The notes under the pieces: generated by a model | Database searches by the model: none | What the model saw: only the letters and a program-made list of their open reading frames with translations | What the model was told of the DNA's origin: nothing | In this document: positions 1 through 7,434 of the stretch, piece after piece | Numbering within the stretch: position 1 is the stretch's first letter | Layout of the letters: each line of letters begins with the position of its first letter | Origin: Variovorax sp. KK3 | GTDB lineage: Bacteria > Pseudomonadota > Gammaproteobacteria > Burkholderiales > Burkholderiaceae_C | Length of the DNA: 64,000 nt | Direction: 5' to 3' | NCBI RefSeq assembly: GCF_001984055.1 | Contig: NZ_LYVO01000002.1 | Span: 124,001-188,000, forward strand | Translations under genes and position numbers: made by a program

Positions 1-23
1 GCCCCTGGCTCGAAACCTTCTGA
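1..23 (+). CDS. possible last codons of an upstream gene
   Basis: One forward frame reads PWLETF and then a TGA stop at 21-23, eighteen bases before the next start. This could be the tail of a gene entering from the left edge. The fragment is too short to assign, and the reading may be chance. Confidence 0.2.
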
Positions 24-40
24 ACGAAAGCGCACGCACC

Positions 41-658
41 ATGGCCGCATCCGTCCCCGTGCAGTTCCTGTTCGACTTCGGCAGCCCCAATGCCTATATG
101 TGCCACCGCGTGATCCCGCAGATCGAAGCGCGCACCGGCGTGCGATTCGAGTACGTGCCGATCCTGCTGGGCGGCCTGTTCAAGCTCACCGGCAATCGCT
201 CGCCGGCAGAAGCCTTCGCGGGCATTCCGAACAAGCGCGCCTATGACCGGCTCGAGATCGACCGCTTCGTCGCGAAGCACGGGCTCGACCGCTATCGGCC
301 CAACGCGCACTGGCCCGTGAACACGCTGCAGATCATGCGCGGCGCGGTGGCGGCGCAGAAGCAGGGCTGCTTCGAGCGCTACGTCGAGGTGGTCTACGTG
401 GCGATGTGGGAGCAGGGCCGCAACATGGAAGAGCCCGACGTGATCGTGCGCACCCTCGACGAGGCCGACCTGGACGGCCGGCGCCTCTACGAAGGCACGC
501 AGGACGCCGAAGTCAAGCGCCTGCTGTTGGCCAACACCCAGGCCGCTTACGAGCGCGGCGCCTTCGGCTCGCCGAGCTTCCTCGTCGGCAAGGAACTCTT
601 CTTCGGCAAGGACCGCCTGCGCGAAGTCGAAGAAGAAATCGTGCGCGCAGCCGCCTAG
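41..658 (+). CDS. DsbA-fold 2-hydroxychromene-2-carboxylate isomerase-like protein
   Basis: A 205-residue protein of the thioredoxin-like kappa-GST/HCCA isomerase family. It opens with the typical FLFDFGSPNAY segment (residues 9-19), where the family keeps its glutathione-contacting serine. There is no CxxC redox pair. The C-terminal part has the usual GAFGSPSF-V segment before the last helix, which holds the cis-proline region. Members isomerise hydroxychromene carboxylates in naphthalene-type degradation or act as glutathione-dependent transferases. Two receptor genes for small carboxylates follow 28 bases downstream on the same strand, so it may belong to an aromatic or organic-acid catabolic unit. 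The family call is firm; the substrate is unknown. The ribosome site is weak (GAAAG). Confidence 0.8.
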   Translation: MAASVPVQFLFDFGSPNAYMCHRVIPQIEARTGVRFEYVPILLGGLFKLTGNRSPAEAFAGIPNKRAYDRLEIDRFVAKHGLDRYRPNAHWPVNTLQIMRGAVAAQKQGCFERYVEVVYVAMWEQGRNMEEPDVIVRTLDEADLDGRRLYEGTQDAEVKRLLLANTQAAYERGAFGSPSFLVGKELFFGKDRLREVEEEIVRAAA

Positions 659-686
659 CCCCCACCCATCCTTTTCGGAGTTTTTC

Positions 687-1667
687 ATGCAAAGACGTGA
701 GCTGATGCGCACGGCGGGTGCGCTCGCCCTGACGAACCTGGCGGGCCTGCCCGCCGCCCTGGCGCAGGAAGACCCCGCCGCTTACCCGACGCGGCCCATC
801 CGCGTGATGATCGGCTTCGCGCCCGGCGGGTCGACCGACGCGCCGATGCGCGTGCTGGCCGAAGCGGTGTCGAAGATCCTGGGCCAGCCGGTGGTGATCG
901 AGAACAAGCCCGGCGCGGCCGGCGTGATCCCCACGCAGATGCTGCAGGCGGCGTCGCCCGACGGCTACACCCTGGCCGTCGCACCCGCGGGGGTGTACCG
1001 GCTGCCGTACACCACCGACATCAAGTGGAGCCCGGCCAGCGATCTCGCCTACTTGATCGGCCTGAGCGGCTACGCCTTTGGCACTGTGGTGCCGGCGTCG
1101 TCGCCGATCCGCAGCATGGCCGAGTACATCGCCTATGCCAAGGCCAACCCCGACATGCTGACCTACAGCAGCCCGGGCGTGGGCACCACCAACCACCTGA
1201 CGATGGAGCAGTTCTCGCGCGCGGCCGGCGTGAAGCTCAACCACGTGCCCTACAAGGGCTCGGCCGAATCGTTGCAGGCCCTGCTGGCCGGCCACGTGCA
1301 GTCGGCCGCCGAGACCTCGGCCTTCGTGCCGCACGTGGAAAGCGGCAAGCTGCGTCTGCTGGCGGTGTGGAGCGACAAGCGCATGGCGCGCTTTCCCGAC
1401 GTGCCCACGCTGCGCGAGCTGGGCATCGACATCGTGCAGACCTCGCCCTGGGGCCTTGTCGCGCCCAAGGGCACGCATCCGAAGGTGCAGGCGCGGCTGC
1501 ACGATGCCTTCAGGCAGGCGATGGAAATGCCGGCCTTCAAGGCCTCGCTGGCGCGCTTCGACATGGAGCCCGACTACCGCGACCCGGCCCAGTACCAGCG
1601 CTTCGCGGTCGCCTCGATGAAGCGCGAGAAGGACATCCTCGACACGCTCGGCCTCAGCCGCAAGTAG
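687..1667 (+). CDS. Bug-family tripartite tricarboxylate receptor (first of a tandem pair)
   Basis: A 326-residue periplasmic binding protein of the Bug/TctC family. A Tat-like leader (QRRELMRTAGALALTNLAG, cleaved near ALAQE) is followed by the family signature YPTRPIRVMIGFAPGGSTD at about residues 32-50, and by the VPYKGSAESLQALLAGHVQ region near 190. Bug proteins bind carboxylates, amides or related small molecules outside the inner membrane. No TctA/TctB membrane partners are adjacent, which is common for these abundant orphan receptors in Comamonadaceae and Alcaligenaceae. It is closely similar along its whole length to the next gene, indicating a tandem duplication. A GGAG site precedes the ATG. 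Confidence 0.9.
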   Translation: MQRRELMRTAGALALTNLAGLPAALAQEDPAAYPTRPIRVMIGFAPGGSTDAPMRVLAEAVSKILGQPVVIENKPGAAGVIPTQMLQAASPDGYTLAVAPAGVYRLPYTTDIKWSPASDLAYLIGLSGYAFGTVVPASSPIRSMAEYIAYAKANPDMLTYSSPGVGTTNHLTMEQFSRAAGVKLNHVPYKGSAESLQALLAGHVQSAAETSAFVPHVESGKLRLLAVWSDKRMARFPDVPTLRELGIDIVQTSPWGLVAPKGTHPKVQARLHDAFRQAMEMPAFKASLARFDMEPDYRDPAQYQRFAVASMKREKDILDTLGLSRK

Positions 1668-1706
1668 CGCGCAGTTCGATCAGCAAAAACGAAGGAGACA
1701 TACGAC

Positions 1707-2690
1707 ATGCAGACCACACGTCGATTCATCGTGGCCGCGGCCGCCGCGCTTTGCACCATTGGCGCTGCTGCCCCGGCCTGGGCGCAAGACGCGGCCAACT
1801 TCCCGACGCGGCCGATCAAGGTCATGCTCGGCTTCCCGCCCGGCGGCTCCACCGACTCGCCGATGCGCGTGCTGGCCGAGGACGTCGCGAAGATCCTCAA
1901 GCAGCCCGTGGTGATCGAGAACAAGCCCGGCGCCGCAGGCCTGATGCCGGCGCAGCTGCTGCAAGCCGCGCAGGCCGACGGCTACACGGTCGGCGTGATC
2001 CCGGCCAACCTGTTCCGGCTGCCCTACACGGGCTCGATCGCATGGAATCCGGCGACCGACCTGCGCTACGTGATCGGCCTGACTTCCTTTGTCTACGGCA
2101 TCGTGGTGCCGGCGAGTTCGCCGCTGCAGAGCATGAACGATTACGTGGCCTACGCGAAGGCGCACCCCGGCGAGCTGACCTACGCCACGCCCGGTGCCTA
2201 CCTCGCGCAGCACCTGGCGATGGAGCAGGTGGCGCGCATCAAGAACATCCAGCTGAGCCACGTGCCGTACAAGGGCACGGCCGAATCGCTGCAGGCCGTG
2301 GTCGGCTCGCACGTCATGTCGGCGGCGGAGACCTCGGGCTGGGGGCCTTACGTCGAGAGCGGCAAGCTGCGCCTGCTCGTCACCTTCGGCGACAAGCGCA
2401 TGAGCCGCTTTCCCGACGTGCCCACGCTGAAGGAGGCCGGCATCGACATCCCGCCGCCGTCGGCCGCCTGGGGCCTGGCGGTGCCCAAGAACACGCCGGC
2501 GCCGATCGTGCGCAAGCTGCACGATGCCTTCAAGCAGGCGATGGAGCTGCCGGGCTTTCGCAACGCGCTGGCGCAGTACTACATGGAGCCGGTGTACATG
2601 AGCTCGGAGCGCTACCAGCAGTTCGCCGTCGAGTCGACGAAGCGCGAGAAGGAACTGCTCGACGCAATCGGCTTCGTGCGCGAGAAGTAG
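1707..2690 (+). CDS. Bug-family tripartite tricarboxylate receptor (second of a tandem pair)
   Basis: A 327-residue Bug/TctC-type binding protein with a Sec leader ending in AWAQD (about residue 27). The FPTRPIKVMLGFPPGGSTDSP signature and the VPYKGTAESLQAVVGSHVMSAAETS block are nearly the same as in the upstream paralogue. The gene starts 39 bases after that paralogue with a clear GAAGGAGA ribosome site, so the two are probably co-transcribed. The main differences are around residues 90-150 and near the C-terminus, where ligand contacts sit, so the copies may have different ligands. No cognate permease is visible. Confidence 0.9.
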   Translation: MQTTRRFIVAAAAALCTIGAAAPAWAQDAANFPTRPIKVMLGFPPGGSTDSPMRVLAEDVAKILKQPVVIENKPGAAGLMPAQLLQAAQADGYTVGVIPANLFRLPYTGSIAWNPATDLRYVIGLTSFVYGIVVPASSPLQSMNDYVAYAKAHPGELTYATPGAYLAQHLAMEQVARIKNIQLSHVPYKGTAESLQAVVGSHVMSAAETSGWGPYVESGKLRLLVTFGDKRMSRFPDVPTLKEAGIDIPPPSAAWGLAVPKNTPAPIVRKLHDAFKQAMELPGFRNALAQYYMEPVYMSSERYQQFAVESTKREKELLDAIGFVREK

Positions 2691-2726
2691 CGGCTCGAGG
2701 CAACTGCGCCTTGGCGCCTCAGCGCC

Positions 2727-3542
2727 TCAGCGCCGCGCGCCGAGCGCCTGCTCGATCTCGTGCACCGTCACGATCAATCGCGGCCGAACCTGGTCGAGCA
2801 ACGTCTGCGACGACAGGCTGTGCGAAGGCCCTGCGGCGTTGATCACCATCAGCGGAAGTCCGCCGCCGGGCGTGAAGGGCACGGCGATGCCGTTGATCTC
2901 TTTCTGCCATTCGCCGAAGGAGCTGACGCAGCCGATGCGCGCGTAGTCTTCGCAGGCCTTGCGAATGCCCTTCTCGATCCGCGGCCAGGCCGCGGGGTCG
3001 AGTGCCTGGATGCGCTCTTCGAGCGCCAGGCGCACGTTCTCCGGCGCGGCCGCCAGGTAGGCGCGGCCCATCGCGGTGGTGGCCAGCGGAATGCGCGCGC
3101 CGATGTCGAGGCGCAGCGTCACGATCGAATGGCCGCGGCAGATCTCGACGTAGAGCATCGACATCTCGTCACGCAGGCCCAGCGAGATCTGCGTGCCGGT
3201 GTCGATCGCGAGCTGCTGCATCAGCGGTCGGCTGACTTCTTTCACGTCCAGCCTGGCGAGTGTGGTGCCGCCCAGCATCAACGTGGCCATGCCGAGCCGG
3301 TAGCGGCCCGATTCCTCCACGTGATGCAGGTAGCCCAGGCGCGTGAGGGTGTAGGTCAGCCGGGTGACCGTGGACTTCGGCAGCTGGCAGCGTTCGGCCA
3401 GTTCCTGGTTGCCCAGCCGCTCCTCGCCGGACCTGAAGCAGCGCAGCACGTCGAGGCCGCGGGCCAGTGCGGTCACGAAATGGCGGTCTTCCCGGCCCTC
3501 GTCGAGGCTGTCGGGATCGGTGGCGTATGCGGGCTTCTTCAT
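2727..3542 (-). CDS. IclR-family transcriptional regulator
   Basis: A 271-residue regulator with the IclR plan. The N-terminal winged helix is at about residues 22-85 (FVTALARGLDVLRCF, ELAERCQLPKSTVTRLTYTL, RYRLG) and the C-terminal IclR effector domain at about 100-265 (PLATTAMGRAYLAA, ending in the conserved VPF/GP elements). These proteins bind aromatic or organic acids and control nearby catabolic genes. It converges with the Bug pair and is divergent from the iron-type dehydrogenase at 3714, with a 171-base shared promoter region. That arrangement suggests it controls the dehydrogenase and perhaps the receptors. The ligand is not evident. Confidence 0.88.
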   Translation of the reverse strand: MKKPAYATDPDSLDEGREDRHFVTALARGLDVLRCFRSGEERLGNQELAERCQLPKSTVTRLTYTLTRLGYLHHVEESGRYRLGMATLMLGGTTLARLDVKEVSRPLMQQLAIDTGTQISLGLRDEMSMLYVEICRGHSIVTLRLDIGARIPLATTAMGRAYLAAAPENVRLALEERIQALDPAAWPRIEKGIRKACEDYARIGCVSSFGEWQKEINGIAVPFTPGGGLPLMVINAAGPSHSLSSQTLLDQVRPRLIVTVHEIEQALGARR

Positions 3543-3616
3543 CGCGTTTCCTGTTCTGCACAGCGGTATCGACCTGCTGCCGGTCGCGTTCCGGTACTGG
3601 AAGCCCGGCGCAGAGC

Positions 3617-3645
3617 TTCACACAATCACGGAACTGCAGAATTAT
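3617..3645 (+). promoter_or_regulatory. probable sigma-70 promoter of the iron-type dehydrogenase gene
   Basis: TTCACA at 3617-3622 (five of six to the -35 consensus) and AATTAT at 3640-3645 (four of six to the -10) are separated by 17 bases. They lie 69 bases upstream of the dehydrogenase ATG, in the region divergent from the IclR gene. This is a pattern match only. Confidence 0.4.
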
Positions 3646-3713
3646 GAACCGCACTGCGAAACCGGCGCATGCAACATGTGGCGGGGTTGCGGTGCACACC
3701 ACAGGAGTGAGAC

Positions 3714-4916
3714 ATGGAAAGAACCGTCGCCGCCGGCGCCCACAACTTCGCGTCGATCGAGCGCGTCGTCTTCGGCCAGGGGGCCGCAGGTGTCATCGCC
3801 GCCGAGGCCGCACGTCAGAACGCGAAGCGCGTCTTCATCGTCGCCAGCCGCACGCTGCGCACGCAGACCGGCGTCATCCGCGCCATCGAGGCCGAATTGG
3901 GTGAGCGCCATGCCGCCACCTTCGACGGCATTCCGCAGCACACCACGCGCAGCGGCGTGGCCCGCGCCACGGCCGCCGCACTGGCGGCCGATGCCGACCT
4001 GGTGGTGGCGGTGGGCGGCGGCTCGGTGATCGATGCGTCGAAGATGGTGACGCTGTGCATGCGCCATGGCATGACCGACGAGCACCTCGAAGCGCTCGAC
4101 CGCATGGAAGTGAAGCTGGGGGACGACGGCAAGCCGGTGCGCCCGCAGTTCGACGGCCCCGTGGTGCGCATGATCGCGGTGCCCAGCACCTTGAACGGCG
4201 GCGAGTTCAACGGCGGCTGCCTGGTCACCGACGAGCGGCGCCACCTCAAGCAGACCTTCTTCCACCCGCTGATGATGCCGCGCACCATCGTGCTCGACCC
4301 GGCGCTCACGCTGCACACGCCCGAGTCGCTCTGGCTGGGCTCGGCGACGCGCGCGCTCGACCACGCCATCGAGGCGCTGCTGTCGACCACGCCCACCCCG
4401 ATCGCCGATGCCGTGGTGCTCGACGGCATCGCGCGCATGGTCCGCGCATTGCCCGCCTGGCGAGCCGAGCCGTCGAGCCTGGCCGCGCGGGCCGACTGCC
4501 AGGTGGCGAGCTGGCTGTGCTCCTACGGCTTGTCGAGCCGCGGACCGCAAGGCGGCGTGATGATGGGCCCAAGCCATGCCATCGGCCACGTGCTGGGCGG
4601 CAGTTGCGGCGTGCCGCATTACTTCTGCACGCCGGTGATGATGCCGGCCATCCTGCGCTGGTCGGAGCCGGCGACTGCGGGGCGGCAGCGCAGCCTGGCG
4701 CAGGCGCTGGGGCGGCCGGAGATGGCGGCGGGTGATGCCTTTGCTGAGCTGGTGAAGACGCTCGGGCTGCCTGCGAGCCTGCGCGACGTCGGTGTGGACG
4801 AAAGTCAGTTCGACTTGATCGCCCGCACGAGCATGCGCGAGCTGTTCATTCACGGCAATGCGCGCCGCATTGCGGGGCCGGGCGATGTGATGGACATTCT
4901 TCGATTGGCGGCTTGA
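3714..4916 (+). CDS. iron-containing alcohol dehydrogenase / maleylacetate reductase family
   Basis: A 400-residue group III (iron-type) dehydrogenase. The N-terminal half has the nucleotide-binding loop VVAVGGGSVIDASKM at about residues 101-115. The C-terminal half carries metal-site histidines in LDHAIEALLS (near 220) and in SHAIGHVLGGSCGVPHYFC (near 285-303), a region typical of maleylacetate reductases. Those enzymes convert maleylacetate to 3-oxoadipate in hydroxyquinol or resorcinol degradation. The neighbouring IclR regulator and isomerase-like gene fit an aromatic pathway, but no ring-cleavage dioxygenase is in the window, so a simple alcohol dehydrogenase role is possible. The ATG follows an AGGAG site at eight bases. 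Confidence 0.8.
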   Translation: MERTVAAGAHNFASIERVVFGQGAAGVIAAEAARQNAKRVFIVASRTLRTQTGVIRAIEAELGERHAATFDGIPQHTTRSGVARATAAALAADADLVVAVGGGSVIDASKMVTLCMRHGMTDEHLEALDRMEVKLGDDGKPVRPQFDGPVVRMIAVPSTLNGGEFNGGCLVTDERRHLKQTFFHPLMMPRTIVLDPALTLHTPESLWLGSATRALDHAIEALLSTTPTPIADAVVLDGIARMVRALPAWRAEPSSLAARADCQVASWLCSYGLSSRGPQGGVMMGPSHAIGHVLGGSCGVPHYFCTPVMMPAILRWSEPATAGRQRSLAQALGRPEMAAGDAFAELVKTLGLPASLRDVGVDESQFDLIARTSMRELFIHGNARRIAGPGDVMDILRLAA

Positions 4917-5055
4917 GCCTTTCAAACCTTTTGACCGACTCGGAGCGGGGCGAGGAACGATTCGAATTTGCTCGTTACCTGTGCCGGTGCGCGCGTAAAG
5001 ATCGCACGTACTTCCTTTATTTGATAACCAGCAATACACCTCCGAGGCCATTATC

Positions 5056-6327
5056 TTGTTTTCAATAGGTCCAACAGCACCCCATAGTGCACCATTGAAT
5101 TTTTTCAACGAGGTGAAGCCCACTTCGGATCGATCGACGGCTCTGCCAGAAAGTTTTTGCCAGTACGTCAAGAAATCTGAACCCGGCGAGTGGTGCTACG
5201 TCGATGCCATTCAAACGGGCAAGTCGATTGAGATCAGCTCTTACTTCATCGTCGCCGTTGTGTTGGGATGCCCCATACTCGACGAGCAAGAAAAAATAGG
5301 GATACTTCAGCTCGTGCGCGATGATCAGTTTCCGGCAAGCCTGGATTTGTCCAAGGCAACCGAGGTGCCGGGATCCCTCGAAATATTCAGTAAATTCCTT
5401 GCATCCGATGGCTGTTCGCTAACGACTTTGTCGATTAGCTTGTCCGATCAGGTGGATGCAAGGCCGATTTCGCAGGGCATTGCGCTTAATCAAAGTATTG
5501 CCAGGTTAAAAATATCGTGCCGCTTCGGTGAGTTGCAACAGCACCTCGTGGATGCCGTTGCTCTCAATGCGTCGGTCTCGGAGCTGGCGATCTTCTCCGG
5601 GCGTTTAGGCGTGTCGGCAATGAATTCCATTGGATTGGCCATAAGCCAACATCCTACATTGCAGGCGATATGCTTTAAATCCAATCGGATTGATGATGAT
5701 GGAATGGAGAATTTCGTATTGCACCTTCGTGAAGATGGCGTCTTGAAAAAACTGGCAGTCGAAGACAATAACATTACTGATTTGAGCGTGAAAAACTTGT
5801 TCAGTTCCAGTAAAAAATGGGAGACACTTCATATCTCGAACTGCGTCATGAAAACCAGAGGCCATGTAATTGCAGAATTATTGGCAAAAAATAGCCATAC
5901 AGTTCATTTGGCTCTGAGGTTTTCCCATTTTGCCCCGACGGATATCGAGGCTATTTTCAAGGCCTTGCACAACAACAAGACGCTGCGAACGCTGGATCTG
6001 ACAAATTGGTTGTTTTCCTGTCCCGCAGCTGTAAAAACAAATGCTGCCGAACTTCTTCGAAATAACTCCACGCTTACTCATTTGAGGCTCGATGAGCTCG
6101 ATAATCCGCCCGAAATAGAAAAAATGCTGCAGCAGAATCGCGATCGCGATCGTCATTGGACAACGCTGGGGCTGCATATCCACACGCGCCAATACGGCGT
6201 GCCCTTCGAGCTCTCCCGCCTGATCGCGGAGGGCATGTGGAAAACGCCCAGCAACGTTCAGGCTGCAATTCAGCTGGCTGAGTCCGCCAAGCCTGCTTCT
6301 TCGGACAAAGCCAATCCGAAGGAATAA
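5056..6327 (+). CDS. leucine-rich-repeat protein, ribonuclease-inhibitor type, possible secreted effector
   Basis: A 423-residue protein unlike its neighbours in base composition (clearly AT-richer, with ATA, AAA and TTA codons common). From about residue 120 to 350 it shows irregular repeats of 27-30 residues of the form LxxLxLxxNxIxxxGxxxLxxxLxxN, for example around TLQAICFKSNRIDDDG, TLRTLDLTNW and TLTHLRLDEL. This is the RI-like LRR class found in eukaryotic NLRs and in injected bacterial effectors. There is no signal peptide or membrane segment. The N-terminus is Ser/Thr/Pro rich (MFSIGPTAPHSAP), as in type III substrates. The chosen start is a TTG preceded by GAGG at eight bases; no in-frame ATG occurs earlier. 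The function is not known; the effector role is inferred from the fold, the composition and two other effector-like loci nearby. Confidence 0.7.
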   Translation: MFSIGPTAPHSAPLNFFNEVKPTSDRSTALPESFCQYVKKSEPGEWCYVDAIQTGKSIEISSYFIVAVVLGCPILDEQEKIGILQLVRDDQFPASLDLSKATEVPGSLEIFSKFLASDGCSLTTLSISLSDQVDARPISQGIALNQSIARLKISCRFGELQQHLVDAVALNASVSELAIFSGRLGVSAMNSIGLAISQHPTLQAICFKSNRIDDDGMENFVLHLREDGVLKKLAVEDNNITDLSVKNLFSSSKKWETLHISNCVMKTRGHVIAELLAKNSHTVHLALRFSHFAPTDIEAIFKALHNNKTLRTLDLTNWLFSCPAAVKTNAAELLRNNSTLTHLRLDELDNPPEIEKMLQQNRDRDRHWTTLGLHIHTRQYGVPFELSRLIAEGMWKTPSNVQAAIQLAESAKPASSDKANPKE

Positions 6328-6351
6328 GCCCGCGAGTCCCAGCCTCTGCTG

Positions 6352-6894
6352 CTAACGCTTGAACGCCTCGAACACCAGGCACGTGGTCGTCGCATGCGCA
6401 AACAGCGTCCCATCCGGCCCCACCAGCCTGGCCTCGGCCGTCGCCAGCTGGCGGCCGCAGTGGATCACCTTGCCCTCGGCCCGCACGCGCTGCACCTTGG
6501 GCGTCACCGCTTTCACGTAGTTCACGCTCAGCTCCGCCGTGGTGTAGGCGCGGCCGGGCGGCATCATCGTGTGTATCGAGCAGCCCAGCGCCGAATCGAG
6601 CATCGTGGCCACCCAGCCGCCGTGAATTGTGCCGAGCGGGTTCAGGTGCTGCGCGAGCGGTGTGCCCTGGAAGATGGCGACGCCAGGCGCGACCGAGATG
6701 ATGGTGAAGTCCAGCGTCTTGGCGATCGCGGCATAGGGGATGTCGCCGCGCAGCATGGCCTGCATCATCTCCAGGCCGGTCTTGCCTTCGATCTGGGCGG
6801 GACTCGCTACACCGGGGCCGGGGCCGGCCTCCAGGAGGGCGATGACGTCGCGCTCTTCGGCGATCCAGGTGTCGAGTGCGTGGGTCTGCGTCAA
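6352..6894 (-). CDS. PaaI-type hotdog thioesterase
   Basis: A 180-residue hotdog-fold protein of the PaaI/YdiI acyl-CoA thioesterase group. The core around PLAQHLNPLGTIHGGWVATMLD matches the family's active-site HGG segment, and the C-terminal strands follow (AYTTAELSVNYVKAV, RAEGKVIH). It probably hydrolyses aryl- or acyl-CoA thioesters in the cytoplasm. I place the start at TTG 6894 because GGAG sits seven bases before it. The in-frame ATG 51 bases further upstream lies inside the MarR operator palindrome and has no ribosome site. It is divergent from the MarR gene and probably under its control. Confidence 0.82.
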   Translation of the reverse strand: MTQTHALDTWIAEERDVIALLEAGPGPGVASPAQIEGKTGLEMMQAMLRGDIPYAAIAKTLDFTIISVAPGVAIFQGTPLAQHLNPLGTIHGGWVATMLDSALGCSIHTMMPPGRAYTTAELSVNYVKAVTPKVQRVRAEGKVIHCGRQLATAEARLVGPDGTLFAHATTTCLVFEAFKR

Positions 6895-6932
6895 GTTCTT
6901 TCTCCGTTTCGTGATGGTGGTCGTTCGTGTAA

Positions 6933-6961
6933 GTTGCATATGCAACGATTGCAGCTACAAT
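6933..6961 (+). promoter_or_regulatory. tandem MarR-type operators overlapping the marR promoter
   Basis: A perfect 14-base palindrome GTTGCATATGCAAC lies at 6933-6946. A second, imperfect copy of the same half-sites, TTGCAGCTACAA, is at 6949-6960. They are in the divergent region between the thioesterase and marR, where MarR proteins normally bind. TACAAT at 6956-6961 is a good -10 only eight bases before the marR ATG, so the operators cover the promoter and the marR mRNA may have almost no leader. The site is read directly; its use by this MarR is inferred. Confidence 0.65.
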
Positions 6962-6969
6962 CTTCGGCC

Positions 6970-7434
6970 ATGGATGCTATCGCAAAGCCGCAGGGCTGTA
7001 CCAACTTCCGCTTGCGCCGGCTCACGCGCATGGTGTCGCGGCACTACGACGCGCACGTGGCGGCAGCGGGCCTCAAGACCACGCAGTACTCGCTGCTCTC
7101 GCACGTGCTGAGCCTGGGTCCTTTGCGCCCGGTGGACCTGGCGAAAGCGATGAACGTCGAGGCATCCACGCTCACGCGCAATCTCAAGCCCATGGTGGCG
7201 GCCGGCTGGCTCACGCAGAGCGAAGGCCCCGATGCCCGCAGCCGCCTGATCGCCATCACCGACGAAGGCCGCGTCAAGCGCGCCGAAGCACAGCGCCTGT
7301 GGCGCAGTGCGCAGACCGAACTCAACACCATGCTGGGCGTGGAACGCGTGCTGGCGCTGCATCAATTGATCGACGACAGCATCGCGCTGCTGCAGCGCGC
7401 CGGATTGAAGGACGAGGAAAGCAACGATGAGTGA
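6970..7434 (+). CDS. MarR-family transcriptional regulator
   Basis: A 154-residue MarR/HTH regulator. The winged helix spans about residues 35-100 (YSLLSHVLSLGPLRPVDLAK, EASTLTRNLKPMVAAGWL, DARSRLIAITDEGR). Flanking helices form the dimer interface. The ATG at 6970 has no Shine-Dalgarno sequence and sits eight bases after a likely -10, so a leaderless transcript is plausible. It overlaps the following MFS gene by eight bases, which makes translational coupling likely. It probably represses itself, the transporter and the divergent thioesterase through the tandem palindromes just upstream, with a phenolic or aromatic ligand as typical inducer for the family. Confidence 0.88.
   Translation: MDAIAKPQGCTNFRLRRLTRMVSRHYDAHVAAAGLKTTQYSLLSHVLSLGPLRPVDLAKAMNVEASTLTRNLKPMVAAGWLTQSEGPDARSRLIAITDEGRVKRAEAQRLWRSAQTELNTMLGVERVLALHQLIDDSIALLQRAGLKDEESNDE

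Noticed and set aside
4917-5055. A hrp box before the LRR gene
   Set aside because: GGAACG is present at 4954-4959 but the downstream block matches at only two positions.
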